Source: an uncultured Lachnospiraceae bacterium | Lineage (GTDB): Bacteria; Bacillota; Clostridia; Lachnospirales; Lachnospiraceae | NCBI GenBank assembly: GCA_902780405.1 | Contig: CACZFI010000003.1 | Span: 124,001-188,000, forward strand | DNA length: 64,000 bases | Direction: 5' to 3' | In this document: positions 1 to 9,047 of the stretch, piece after piece | How the letters are laid out: every line of letters begins with the position of its first letter | Numbering within the stretch: position 1 is the stretch's first letter | The notes under the pieces: model-generated | Seen by the model: only the letters and a program-made list of their open reading frames with translations | Databases searched by the model: none | What the model was told of the DNA's origin: nothing | Made by a program: the position numbers and the translations under genes

Positions 1-465
1 GATATCCTTCACAACCGCATCCGTATTCTCGCGGTCAAGCTCTTTCAAAATTCCGAAGGCATAGGTCTTTGCGTCCATCACGTCATTTGCCGGATCGTCC
101 GCCTTCACGTACACCTGAATATTGTCGATCTGCGTCCGGATACCGGACATATTCTTAATCTTGGCCTTGGTATAATTCGCCCAATAGCATCCGAAGATCA
201 AAAGGATGGAAAGGATGACAGATAAAACTTTCGCAACCATACCGGGAATCTTCCAAGTCTGCAGCGCCACAAAGAGTACCGTAAGCGCTGTAACGCCCAC
301 GCCGATCAGCAAGAGGATCTTGCCCGGCACCATGGCGATATTCACGCCGATGGCGATGGTCACGCAACCTATGATAAAGAAGATGGTTGCCAGTATATAC
401 CCGACGATCTTACCTAAGTTTTCTGATTTTCCTTTCTGTGTTTCCCGCTTTTCGCTCGATGCCAT
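1..465 (-). CDS. LytR-CpsA-Psr-like envelope protein, N-terminal part
   Basis: This is the first 155 codons of a minus-strand gene that runs off the left edge. The ATG at 463-465 has an AAGGAGAAGGG ribosome site just upstream. The visible protein has a short charged cytoplasmic tail, two or three hydrophobic segments (about residues 20-95) and the start of an extracytoplasmic part reading NIQVYVKADDPANDVMDAKT. That pattern recalls the N-terminus of large Clostridia LCP proteins that carry a solute-binding-like domain before the LCP domain. LCP enzymes attach undecaprenyl-linked glycopolymers to peptidoglycan, which fits the surrounding polysaccharide genes. The catalytic LCP domain is outside the window, so the family call rests on the N-terminus alone. 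Confidence 0.5.
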   Translation of the reverse strand, partial: MASSEKRETQKGKSENLGKIVGYILATIFFIIGCVTIAIGVNIAMVPGKILLLIGVGVTALTVLFVALQTWKIPGMVAKVLSVILSILLIFGCYWANYTKAKIKNMSGIRTQIDNIQVYVKADDPANDVMDAKTYAFGILKELDRENTDAVVKDI

Positions 466-524
466 TTCGACCCTTCTCCTTGTCCTGTTATATTATCCCA
501 ACCCCTGATATTGCCACAAAATAC

Positions 525-560
525 GCGAAGTATTATACCATATCCCGCTTCATTTGTGCA
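525..560 (-). promoter_or_regulatory. Extended -10 promoter for the LCP-like gene
   Basis: On the minus strand the hexamer TATAAT (532-537) is preceded by TGG, forming an extended -10 element. The -35 region is weak. Start of transcription would be near 525, giving a leader of about 60 bases. A second AT-rich element (TAATATAACAG, about 485-497) lies between this and the start codon and could be an alternative -10. Confidence 0.4.
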
Positions 561-566
561 ACGAAT

Positions 567-2183
567 TTACACCACCTGCATATAAAGATACATCATGATC
601 GGCATCTGCAAAAGTACGGCGATCATTGCCATCACGCGCTCCGCATGTTTCCCGATGCAGGCCTGCTTCGTCCTGCACATCAGAAGTACGGGTACCACCA
701 ACGGGAGGAAGTAACGGCCCTGGACGCCTTCGATGGTCTTATAGGACAGCGGTGTCCAGTGAAGTAACATTCCACCGAAAGTAAAAGCTACCACCAGGGC
801 ACTCATGAGCCATATCCACACTTTCACGCCCTTCTCGGGAACAGTATTCTCGTCCTCTCTGCGAAAAGCAGCAATCACCATCATAACAAGGAACGGTAAA
901 AGCAGAAACGACGGCATGCTTTTCGTGTGCCAGGATAAATTATCGCCCAAGAGACCAAAGATATAGGCATCCGCACTCAAAGCCGTGTTGTAAAGAAGTG
1001 CGAACAACCTCCGAGGGTGAAGTAGCAGGTACCCGATGGTATATCCGGGCTCATTTGCCCAGGAAACCCAACCCGCATAAGCCCGCTCCGGCCGCATACA
1101 AATCTTTAAATACAACAGTGCGGCAGTCAAGACAATACACAAACCCGCACAAACGCTGATCCTGATCAAAAGAAGCGTCTTTTTCGAAAAACTCTTTCGT
1201 TTCTCCTTGTACCATCTTCCAAAAAAAACCATTGGGAAAAGACAAATCGGAACCAGTGCCCCCTGCTTGATCGGAAGCAGGAATAAACACGCGGCAACAA
1301 GCAGAATCACTCGTGCTTTTCTGCTCATCAAAAAGCGTTTCATCTTTCCTGTCCCTTCCGGGATTTCTTTTTCCTCCCCATACAACAAGTTCAACACCAA
1401 AGAAAGGATCAGCAAAGAAATCGATATCACTTGCCTATCATAAGAGTAAGAATTCACCTGTTGCATCATCATCGGGAGGAAGGACCAGACAAAGACCAGA
1501 CCCTTTCCAAAAGGCAAAAGGCAGAGTGATAGGTACACCACAAGAACATATCCTATTACGCAGAAGATTCTTCCCAGAAGATACGTAAGCCTTGTCCCAA
1601 AGTGACACAACCGGCCGAGCGTAATACCAAGCGCCGGAACCAGATAAACATGATCGGGCGAAAATCCGGTATCCAATCCCGTCACAACCATCTCATCATC
1701 TTTTACCATTGCCAAAAGGTTATCATAATACATCGCCGAATTCTTATGATTCCACTCAATATCAATGGACGGTGTCTCATAGTCCTCCCGGCGCATCGAC
1801 AGGCTGCTTTTCTTGCCCGAACCTTGTCCCATAAGAACATTTGACATATCGTAGGAATTACGTATATGCGCCATCTCATCGGGAACTACACCGATGGGCA
1901 TCAGAATCGTAAAAGCAATACCTATCACCAGCCCGCAGATCAGATACACTTTCGGAAGTGTTATTTTTTCATACAGGCGATTGCTTGTCAGCACCAGATA
2001 TGCAATAATCTCGGCTGTCACAAGCAGTCCAAAGATCACCATTGCAGCTCCTGTCATTCCGTCTTTTCCGTATGCTCCCCCGGCCGATAACCGATACGCT
2101 AGAATCCATTCCAATGCGCAAGCAACCAGCAGCAGAATCAATCCCGCAAGTTTTATTCCGTTGTATTTCTTTGTCTTATCCAA
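567..2183 (-). CDS. DUF2142 multispanning membrane protein
   Basis: A 538-residue integral membrane protein with about 12 hydrophobic segments. It carries the DUF2142 signature GVVPDEMAHIRNSYDMS in the first extracytoplasmic loop and a late EGVQGRYFLPLVVP segment. Both are repeated in the paralog at 54229-56232 (GVTPDEPTHIANAYKVS and VGIQGRYFLPFLVP). DUF2142 proteins resemble GT-C-type polyprenyl-linked glycosyltransferases and are common in surface-polysaccharide loci; the substrate is unknown. The start is a TTG at 2181-2183 with GAGGAGAGG eight to nine bases upstream, overlapping the stop of the preceding gene by 8 bases. It is the last of five coupled genes. Confidence 0.8.
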   Translation of the reverse strand: MDKTKKYNGIKLAGLILLLVACALEWILAYRLSAGGAYGKDGMTGAAMVIFGLLVTAEIIAYLVLTSNRLYEKITLPKVYLICGLVIGIAFTILMPIGVVPDEMAHIRNSYDMSNVLMGQGSGKKSSLSMRREDYETPSIDIEWNHKNSAMYYDNLLAMVKDDEMVVTGLDTGFSPDHVYLVPALGITLGRLCHFGTRLTYLLGRIFCVIGYVLVVYLSLCLLPFGKGLVFVWSFLPMMMQQVNSYSYDRQVISISLLILSLVLNLLYGEEKEIPEGTGKMKRFLMSRKARVILLVAACLFLLPIKQGALVPICLFPMVFFGRWYKEKRKSFSKKTLLLIRISVCAGLCIVLTAALLYLKICMRPERAYAGWVSWANEPGYTIGYLLLHPRRLFALLYNTALSADAYIFGLLGDNLSWHTKSMPSFLLLPFLVMMVIAAFRREDENTVPEKGVKVWIWLMSALVVAFTFGGMLLHWTPLSYKTIEGVQGRYFLPLVVPVLLMCRTKQACIGKHAERVMAMIAVLLQMPIMMYLYMQVV

Positions 2184-3555
2184 AGGGAAGTCCTCTCCTC
2201 ACACGATCCAGCATCAAAAACTGGAATGCATAAACTACGATTGCCACGCAGACAATCACGCCAACCAGAATCTTCTTTTGTTTTGGTGAGAGTCTGTCTT
2301 CCACTTTTCTCCAAAGAAGAAAGAGCACTCCCATCATGCAAAAATACATCAACAAAAAGGTGCGTCGTCCGGAAAACCAAACAGTGGGCGAAAGCCCCAT
2401 CGCCACACGCGAACCGAGTCCCGCTACCATCAATGTCATGGCAAGGCCGCAAGCTTTTGTGTTTCCGAAAGCCAGATAGATGCTCACCACCAGACAGATA
2501 CTCACCACAAACAGGATGACGATCGCATAATAACTCTGCCATCGATAATAATTTCCTTCCGTGATGGTTCCGCTGTTTAAAAGTCGATTGGCAAAAACCG
2601 CTGTATGAAGTCTTCCCTCCAATACTTCCGCTACTCCAAACCCAAGAACAGATGACGCCAGCACGGGGACTGATGTGATCACTCGATAGGACCATTTTTT
2701 GTAGTTTAACCAGACCACAACAGCCAAAACCAGCGTCAGAACAAAGAACAATCCGCTGAAATTGAATACATATTCATACATCGTGGAAGAGAATCCAAGT
2801 TCCAGTTTATCGATCAGAGAAAGCCTTCCAAAGTCGGGATACCTTACCTCCGTTTCGATCCGGGTCCGAAGTTCGTTGTTCCCGGCATGCACAATCACTT
2901 GCGCGATCATGATGAGAAGTTCCGCATACAGGATCGGCGTCACCTTCTTCTCACGAATACGATCGATGATCACAATCAGGAAAAGAAATCCGAAGACCAC
3001 TGCAACCTGCTCATTGTCCGAAGCCCAAAGAATGCATGGAATGTACAAAAACCACTCGTACCAATGCGTCGTTTCTCCCTCAATTGCCTTCTTCACGGGA
3101 ACCGTTGCCACCAAAGCCAACGTCGTTGTCCAAAGATACGTTACGGTTGTTGCCACCCAACCGGAATCCACCGCATATCGAAACGGAAGAAGCAGCATAA
3201 AGAGCAGTACAAGCCAGTTTCCCTTCACCTTGTTGTTCTTCTCTACAAAAAAGTAGGAAAGCATGTACATCATCAGCAGCCCCATCAGAATATCCAACGC
3301 TGCCCATAGTTTCAAATCAAAATGAAAGAGAATCCGGAATGTCGGATTGATAAAAATTCTGGAGCTTAAGGTATCATGCATTTCGTTCGGAGCCGCAAGG
3401 ATCTCCTGCCAGATCGTAGCGTGCAGTTGCTCTCCCTTCACAACCACATCATCCAGCCACAGAATAAAACGACTATGCATGATCACTTCAAGGACAGCAA
3501 ATAAAGTATAAGGAATTCCTGCATTTTCCTGAAGGAGTTTTTTGATTCTGCTCAT
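2176..3555 (-). CDS. DUF6056-type membrane protein
   Basis: About 459 residues with roughly ten membrane segments. The chosen start is the ATG at 3553-3555, which overlaps the upstream stop as ATGA and has GGAAGGAGG before it; a longer reading frame to 3600 lacks this support. The protein is a paralog of the second half of the gene at 5924-7699. Both have an acidic DD pair in the first external loop (LWLDDVV here, WIGDDM there) and share a C-terminal signature of the form SRxAMGxS...SGRRTxxLM. DUF6056 proteins look like GT-C-type glycosyltransferases and occur beside GT2 and DUF2142 genes, as here. The function in glycan synthesis is inferred. Confidence 0.65.
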   Translation of the reverse strand: MSRIKKLLQENAGIPYTLFAVLEVIMHSRFILWLDDVVVKGEQLHATIWQEILAAPNEMHDTLSSRIFINPTFRILFHFDLKLWAALDILMGLLMMYMLSYFFVEKNNKVKGNWLVLLFMLLLPFRYAVDSGWVATTVTYLWTTTLALVATVPVKKAIEGETTHWYEWFLYIPCILWASDNEQVAVVFGFLFLIVIIDRIREKKVTPILYAELLIMIAQVIVHAGNNELRTRIETEVRYPDFGRLSLIDKLELGFSSTMYEYVFNFSGLFFVLTLVLAVVVWLNYKKWSYRVITSVPVLASSVLGFGVAEVLEGRLHTAVFANRLLNSGTITEGNYYRWQSYYAIVILFVVSICLVVSIYLAFGNTKACGLAMTLMVAGLGSRVAMGLSPTVWFSGRRTFLLMYFCMMGVLFLLWRKVEDRLSPKQKKILVGVIVCVAIVVYAFQFLMLDRVRRGLPFG

Positions 3556-4028
3556 CGAACAAGTCCTCCTTCCGTCAGATCCCACCCGGTATCGATACAA
3601 GCCTTCTTGCCATTGTGGTCATAGTAAAGCATGACATCATAATCCGTACTTGCAAGATGCAAGTCTGACCTTTTTACATTAGCATGAAACGTGTTTCTCG
3701 GTTCGCCTGTTTTATCAGTCTCGGTTCTCCATGTCGGAATCTCAAAATCCGTTTCATCCGTCTTGTCTCGGAGCACTACTGTCAGATTCCATGTTCTGAT
3801 TGGTTCCTCCAATTCTTCTGCGGTGCAATCTTCAAAAAGAATATAGTCCCCCATCGTAACCGTTCCGAGATTCACAACGACATGATTCTCCGTAACCGGT
3901 CTTGCTGCATGACGTTTCGTATGTCCATCATCAATCCGGCACCATAGAATGAACAAGGCCGAGGCCAAAGTCAGTACTCCGGTCAGCAAACATACCTGCC
4001 AAGTTTTCGGTTCTTGATCTTTACGCAT
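3552..4028 (-). CDS. Small membrane-anchored extracytoplasmic protein
   Basis: A 158-residue protein with a single N-terminal membrane anchor (about residues 9-28) and a soluble part of roughly 125 residues predicted outside the cell. I recognise no known domain. The C-terminal half is rich in charged and beta-prone residues (TDYDVMLYYDHNGKKACIDT). It overlaps the preceding GT2 gene by 8 bases and the following DUF6056 gene by ATGA, so it is translated with them. It may be an accessory factor for these membrane glycosyltransferases, but this is inference from position only. Confidence 0.6.
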   Translation of the reverse strand: MRKDQEPKTWQVCLLTGVLTLASALFILWCRIDDGHTKRHAARPVTENHVVVNLGTVTMGDYILFEDCTAEELEEPIRTWNLTVVLRDKTDETDFEIPTWRTETDKTGEPRNTFHANVKRSDLHLASTDYDVMLYYDHNGKKACIDTGWDLTEGGLVR

Positions 4029-5952
4029 CTTCTCCCACTCCCCACGGTTTCATCTTCGAAAGATTCGGATTGTAGAACGGATCCTCGGCTTCAAGGACTT
4101 CGCTCCATTTCTTTTTCATATAGGCAACTTCCTTCTGATAACGGTCGACGTTGCCCTGTTTTTCCTCGTAGCCACGCGAGATGGACTCGTAGTGCCAGCA
4201 CTCTGCGAAGGGATTCACCACATTCAGGTAGCCGGCCTTACGGATTTTCAGGCAGAGATCCAAATCGTTGTAGGCTACTGCCAGATCCTCATCAAAGCCT
4301 CCGACTTCATCGAACACACTCCTGCGAAGCAGCATGCAGGCAGCGGTTACCGCCGTCATATCCTGCGCGTAGTAAGCACGGCCCATATATCCCACATCGC
4401 CGCGCTTCGTGCCGGCCAGGCTGTGGATGGCGATGCCGTCCGGGCCTGCACCCACGATGACACCGTTGTGCTGGATGGAGTTGTTGCCGTAGAAAAGCTT
4501 TGCCCCAACCGCGCCCACATCGTCTCGCTGGGCGTACATCAGCATTTCCTCGATCCAGTTTTCCGTAATTACCTCGATATCATTGTTCAGGAAGAGGATG
4601 TACTCACCCTTCGCTTCCCGTACCGCAAAATTGTTGATCTTCGAATAGTTAAATCCATCCGGGTAACGAAGGACACGCACCTGCGGAAGCTGCTCGATCA
4701 GCTGATAGTATGCTTCGATCTCCTCCGTCTCGGAATTGTTCTCCACGATCAGAATCTCTAAGTTCTCATACGTCGAGAGTTTCAACACAGAGTCCACACA
4801 GTTCGCAAGCAACTCCAGGCTGTCCTTGTTCGGTATGACGACGGAGACAAGCGGTTTCTCCGTGATCTCGTAATCAATCTTGTAGATGGTTGCGAAGGCC
4901 GGTGAACTTGACACAGTAGCCTTCATGCCCGCACGCGCGATACTGTCTGTCACGGCGCGCTTTCCCGCATCTATCGCATACGTCTTGGAATTGATATCCT
5001 GGGACACCGAATTCTTATGTGCACGCCAGAGGTAGAGTACCTTCGCGATATGCTCGATCCGTTCCGCAGCATCTGTAAGGCGGAGGATCATCTCGTGATC
5101 CTGACTTCCGTCGTAGTCATGATTGAAAAATCCCACCTTCTCCTGAAGTGCCTTGGAAAACACCGTCAGATGACAAATGTAATTATTCGCCCGCAGATTG
5201 TCGATGGCGAAGTCCGGCTTGAAGTGATAGGTGATGATATTGTAGATGTCCTCATCAAGGAAGGTTACCTCATCCGAGTACAGGAAGTCTGCTCCCGTTT
5301 CTTCGATCCGGCACATCATCTCATATAGCGCCGACGGAAGCAGCACGTCATCATGATCAAAGAGGGCGATATAGTCCCCGGTCGACATACGGATGCACGC
5401 ATTCGTGTTCTCCGAGATCCCGAGATTCTTCTCAAGCTTTTCGTATCGGATGCGATCATCCTTCTCCATATAAGACTTTACGACCTCGCCGACGTAAGCA
5501 TGCGCATCATCGCTTCCGTCCACCAGGCAGAGTTCCCAGTTTTTATACGTCTGCTTCACGCAGGAGTCCATCATATCCCGCAGGAAATGTTCCGGTGTAT
5601 TGTAAAGCGGCGCCAGGATGCTGAACTTCACGGGATGCAAGAATACCCGTTTCTCCTGTGTGCGTCTTTCATCTCCTTCAGGAGAAGCGGCAGCGATCAA
5701 AGCACGGTTGTACGCCTTGACTCTTTTCTTCTTTCCCGAAAAAGCATCCCGTACATTATACTCAGCGACCCGGATTCCGTGATACACCGTCTGCAGTGGC
5801 TTTAAGTAGGGCCACAGCTTCGACGCATGCAGTCGCGGAAAGCGCGTAGGAACGGCGTGGATATCCTTCCTCTCCTTGTCACCGATGGTTCCGACACCCA
5901 AATGGTGTTCCTTCATGAAATTGTCAAGATCGCTCGGGTAACTGATCTTCAT
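4021..5952 (-). CDS. Tandem-domain family 2 glycosyltransferase
   Basis: 643 residues with two GT-A domains in tandem. The first starts near residue 108 (FSILAPLYNTPEHFLRDMM) and has the acidic motif ALFDHDD. The second starts near residue 365 (PLVSVVIPNKDSLELLANC) with a LFLNNDIEV acidic motif and a C-terminal YNDLDLCLKIRKAGY segment. Such bifunctional GT2 proteins add successive sugars in surface polysaccharide assembly, for example rhamnan-type chains. No membrane segments are obvious, so it probably acts at the inner face of the membrane. The start at 5950-5952 follows AAAGGATATAAGAA and overlaps the upstream gene by 29 bases. Confidence 0.85.
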   Translation of the reverse strand: MKISYPSDLDNFMKEHHLGVGTIGDKERKDIHAVPTRFPRLHASKLWPYLKPLQTVYHGIRVAEYNVRDAFSGKKKRVKAYNRALIAAASPEGDERRTQEKRVFLHPVKFSILAPLYNTPEHFLRDMMDSCVKQTYKNWELCLVDGSDDAHAYVGEVVKSYMEKDDRIRYEKLEKNLGISENTNACIRMSTGDYIALFDHDDVLLPSALYEMMCRIEETGADFLYSDEVTFLDEDIYNIITYHFKPDFAIDNLRANNYICHLTVFSKALQEKVGFFNHDYDGSQDHEMILRLTDAAERIEHIAKVLYLWRAHKNSVSQDINSKTYAIDAGKRAVTDSIARAGMKATVSSSPAFATIYKIDYEITEKPLVSVVIPNKDSLELLANCVDSVLKLSTYENLEILIVENNSETEEIEAYYQLIEQLPQVRVLRYPDGFNYSKINNFAVREAKGEYILFLNNDIEVITENWIEEMLMYAQRDDVGAVGAKLFYGNNSIQHNGVIVGAGPDGIAIHSLAGTKRGDVGYMGRAYYAQDMTAVTAACMLLRRSVFDEVGGFDEDLAVAYNDLDLCLKIRKAGYLNVVNPFAECWHYESISRGYEEKQGNVDRYQKEVAYMKKKWSEVLEAEDPFYNPNLSKMKPWGVGEDA

Positions 5953-7699
5953 TTCTTATATCCTTTAATCTGATTCTTTCTGTCAAATATGCACACAACA
6001 TAATAATGCTTACAGACATCAGGGTGTGCGTCCTTCGTCCGGAGCCAAAGAGTGTCGTTGAAAATCCCATCGCAAGCCTGGATGCGAAGCCGACAGAGAC
6101 AATCAGGAATGCAATCGCTTTCTTCTCTCTCGTATCCGATACCGCAAGCAGCGAGACGAGTATCGATACGATCATCAATGCTGTAAGCAGCAGGCCGAAC
6201 CACGGATGAGGTTCACGCCCGAAGTAGGTCTGCTCATAGGTCCAGTCCTCTGTCGTTCGCGTGATCCAACGAAGGCCCTCCAGTGCCGGAATGCGGGCTG
6301 TTGCCTCCGCGAAGGCCATAACGCCGAAGGGTACGAGGGAAAGGATGCGATAGATTGGACGCTTTTGCTTCATCCATACTGCCACGATCAGCAGCAGGGC
6401 AAATACCACAAAGAGCCGCACCGCCCATGCCGTATAGAAGGACAGGGTCGACGCCGAACCCATATAGAGTTTATCAAATATCGTGTAGGATTCATACCCC
6501 GGGATGTGGAAGATCGATGCATCCTCCGCCCGAAGGGTTCTGCCCGGTGCCAGCAGGACGATCAGAAAACCGGCCAGTGCCGACAGAAATCCCACATACA
6601 AGTAGGCATATTTCTTCTTTTGAACGAGCAGGGTGAAGAGGCTCATCATACCAAAGGCAAGCAGTGCCGCAACCGCCGACTGCTCATGATCCGCCGCAAG
6701 AAAGGCTGTCAGCCCTCCGACTGCATAGTGATACCACTTCAAACTTCCTTCTGTCATCCGCGGCAGGAACGAAAGCGCGATGCTCAGCATCGTTGCGGGG
6801 AATACATAATTACTGCTTACCGCCATAATCCCCTGACTGTCCAGTATCCAGAAGGGAAACAGCGCCGTAAAAAAGCAGACCAAAACCGATGAGGCGAACC
6901 CCTTCTTCATGAATAGCCGCCGCACGACACAGGCGATCACCACAAAGCACAGTGAATTCGCTATATAAAAGACGATCGGCGGAAGCTTGATAAAGATCGC
7001 CGCCAGCTGGTCCGTGAACATCCGCCCGTTCCTTCGTAAGTAGGAATCCGTCGAAAAGTCCCACCAGCCCATCTTCGTAAGCATCCCGCGGAAGATCATA
7101 TCATCTCCGATCCAAAGCTGCATGCCGAGATTCTTGATCAGCATGAATCCAAAGAGCACCACGTAGGGAAGGATGACCCATCCTAACGTAAGCAGGATTC
7201 CGACCGCCGCACCGGCACTGTCAAGCGCCACGTCCGAACCACGTCCCGCGCGTCCCGGCACGAAGGTCTGGTGAAATTCGTCCGTCACCGCATATACTGT
7301 GGCGATCCCCCATGCAAGGAGGATAGATTTCGCAAGTTTTTTCCTTTGAGCCTGCGCCTCGTTCGGTTCCTTCTCTTCCCCGTCATCATCCGACGATTTC
7401 TTCCGACGCTTCAGAGATACAGGTGAGATCGCGAGGATCAGAATACATCCGAGCACCGCGTACTCCGTCGCGTGAGCGGTCTTCCTAACCGGATGATCGA
7501 TTCGCTCTATAAACTCCTGCTGCCCGGCTTCATCCCAGGTCTCATACGCGGGAATACACAGCTTCGCGAAGACACGACCGATATAGTAGCTGTCCCCGGT
7601 GGAATCATCCGCATTTCTAGCCGAAAACGCAAAAATAACAGCCATCCACAGGACGGCTGCAATCAAGCATATCTTATTTCTCGTCTTCCCTGTTCTCAT
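5924..7699 (-). CDS. VanZ-like domain fused to DUF6056 membrane protein
   Basis: 591 residues. The first 170 are a VanZ-like domain with the conserved KTAHATEYAVLG and DEFHQTFVPGRAGRGSDV motifs. The reading frame then runs without a break into a roughly 420-residue multispanning part with the DUF6056 features WIGDDM and NGRMFTDQ, and the C-terminal GSGRRTHTLM also seen in the paralog at 2176-3555. VanZ-like proteins are usually 150-200 residues and free-standing, so the fusion is unusual. It heads a five-gene operon. The start codon at 7697-7699 has no ribosome site and lies directly behind a good promoter, so the message may be leaderless. Confidence 0.75.
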   Translation of the reverse strand: MRTGKTRNKICLIAAVLWMAVIFAFSARNADDSTGDSYYIGRVFAKLCIPAYETWDEAGQQEFIERIDHPVRKTAHATEYAVLGCILILAISPVSLKRRKKSSDDDGEEKEPNEAQAQRKKLAKSILLAWGIATVYAVTDEFHQTFVPGRAGRGSDVALDSAGAAVGILLTLGWVILPYVVLFGFMLIKNLGMQLWIGDDMIFRGMLTKMGWWDFSTDSYLRRNGRMFTDQLAAIFIKLPPIVFYIANSLCFVVIACVVRRLFMKKGFASSVLVCFFTALFPFWILDSQGIMAVSSNYVFPATMLSIALSFLPRMTEGSLKWYHYAVGGLTAFLAADHEQSAVAALLAFGMMSLFTLLVQKKKYAYLYVGFLSALAGFLIVLLAPGRTLRAEDASIFHIPGYESYTIFDKLYMGSASTLSFYTAWAVRLFVVFALLLIVAVWMKQKRPIYRILSLVPFGVMAFAEATARIPALEGLRWITRTTEDWTYEQTYFGREPHPWFGLLLTALMIVSILVSLLAVSDTREKKAIAFLIVSVGFASRLAMGFSTTLFGSGRRTHTLMSVSIIMLCAYLTERIRLKDIRNEDQLPERS

Positions 7700-7735
7700 G
7701 GCTGTTATTTTAATATATTCCGATTTAATTGTAAA
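7700..7735 (-). promoter_or_regulatory. Sigma-A promoter of the VanZ-DUF6056 operon
   Basis: Minus-strand hexamers TTTACA (7730-7735) and TAAAAT (7707-7712) are separated by exactly 17 bases. Only AACAGCC lies between the -10 and the ATG, so +1 falls on or one base before the start codon. The segment GGAATATATTAAAATAACAG nearly matches the wzz-like promoter at 11222-11250. Confidence 0.65.
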
Positions 7736-7747
7736 CCTATCACAGGC

Positions 7748-8959
7748 TCAATACAACAACCCAAACATCCAAAGCGGAATCTTGTTGCCTCTTCCGATTT
7801 CCACATCATCAATTACCAGATAACTGTCCGGAATATCCTTAATCTGGTTGAAGGATTTATCTTTACCTCCTACCTCAAACAAATACTTGCCATCCACGAT
7901 AAAATCACCCTTCGTCGGATAGAGAATATCATATCCCGCTGATTTGATCTGATTCAAAAAAAATGTTTCCCTTTTGGTTCCGACGTTAGTCTCTTCGGTC
8001 AAAGAGTACATTACATTAGTGTTATCGCAATAGATCTTGTCCGGTCTTGACATGTTCTTCAAGGAGGATTTCTCGGAAGATAATATGCTTAGAAGATTTG
8101 CTCTGTCAAGGATATACAGCATTTTCAAGCCTTGATTTCTATCGGTTTCCAGTTGTGCATACAGTTCCGACATCTTTGGTGTTTGCGGGCAACTCTGCGC
8201 CAGAATAAACAACATCTTTTTAATCTTTTGCACAGTCGTATAGTTTATCTTTTCTACTGCAGGGTAATCGCTCTCCAGAATCTGATTTGTTATCTGCACG
8301 ATTCTCTGATCATATCCCGCATATACTTCTTTGTAGAACGGGTAATAGCCCCGTTGCAAATAATCCGCAAAGTGCTTCAATATCGTTTTATTCGGCGTGA
8401 TTTCCTCTGCCAAATCCTTATGTGTCTGCAAAAGCTGCTTCAAATCAACCGCATCTATTTCAGCAATGCCCTCAAAATACAAATACTCTCTGAAAGAAAG
8501 GCCGGGAAGATGGTACGTCACCTGCCGTCTTGACAGATCACCGCTTTCGTAGTTGATCCTAAGCAACGACGAACCGGTATAAACAATACTCAGCTTCGGA
8601 TACTGATCATAAAGATTCTTAATAATCATCTGCCAGTCTTTTAAATAGTGCACCTCGTCCATGAAAACATGGGTACCGCCGTTTTTTGAATGCATGTCAA
8701 CCAGTTCTGACAGAGAATGCGTTGCAAACCAAAGATGATCCAACGAAACATACAGTGCTTTTTCGTAATTCTCTTCAAAAGCAGTTTGTATGTGTTGCAA
8801 CAACATAGTTGTCTTTCCGCAACCTCTGGATCCGGATATGCAGATCAGACGATCTCTCCAGTCAATCTTATCAAGCAGAAATCTTTTTGTCGTATAATCA
8901 GTTTCTCGGATTCTTTTATTCGACAGATCCAGCATTTTATAGTATTCTTCAATTTCCAT
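7748..8959 (-). CDS. AAA ATPase with DUF4143-type C-terminus
   Basis: About 403 residues from the ATG at 8957-8959, which follows a GGGGTGATAAG ribosome site; the frame open to 9028 would begin inside the inverted repeat and is not used. The N-terminal AAA_14-type ATPase has Walker A GSRGCGKTTML, Walker B THVFMDEVHYL and a TGSSLL sensor. The C-terminal half resembles DUF4143, ending in a nuclease-like FEVGGKDKSFNQI segment. These solitary ATPases are widespread in anaerobes, scattered by transfer, and of unknown role. It stands apart from the polysaccharide genes on both sides. Confidence 0.8.
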   Translation of the reverse strand: MEIEEYYKMLDLSNKRIRETDYTTKRFLLDKIDWRDRLICISGSRGCGKTTMLLQHIQTAFEENYEKALYVSLDHLWFATHSLSELVDMHSKNGGTHVFMDEVHYLKDWQMIIKNLYDQYPKLSIVYTGSSLLRINYESGDLSRRQVTYHLPGLSFREYLYFEGIAEIDAVDLKQLLQTHKDLAEEITPNKTILKHFADYLQRGYYPFYKEVYAGYDQRIVQITNQILESDYPAVEKINYTTVQKIKKMLFILAQSCPQTPKMSELYAQLETDRNQGLKMLYILDRANLLSILSSEKSSLKNMSRPDKIYCDNTNVMYSLTEETNVGTKRETFFLNQIKSAGYDILYPTKGDFIVDGKYLFEVGGKDKSFNQIKDIPDSYLVIDDVEIGRGNKIPLWMFGLLY

Positions 8960-8978
8960 CTTATCACCCCAAACAAAA

Positions 8979-9031
8979 AAGATGTTTACAAACACTATAT
9001 TAGCATCAATTTTAGTGTTTGTAAACATCTT
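8979..9031 (-). promoter_or_regulatory. Perfect 19-bp inverted repeat enclosing the ATPase promoter
   Basis: AAGATGTTTACAAACACTA (8979-8997) is repeated exactly in inverted form at 9013-9031, with a 15-base spacer. On the minus strand the outer arm supplies TTTACA (9020-9025), followed after 17 bases by TAATAT (8997-9002). Transcription would begin inside the inner arm. The structure therefore looks like an operator covering a promoter. Because the stem is also followed by a run of T on the minus strand, it could instead terminate the upstream flavin reductase gene. Confidence 0.65.
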
Positions 9032-9047
9032 ATTCTGTTCCGATTAC

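Noticed and set aside
8960..9028. Upstream start of the AAA ATPase at 9028
   Set aside because: That frame reads through the inverted repeat and lacks a ribosome site; the ATG at 8957-8959 has a good one.
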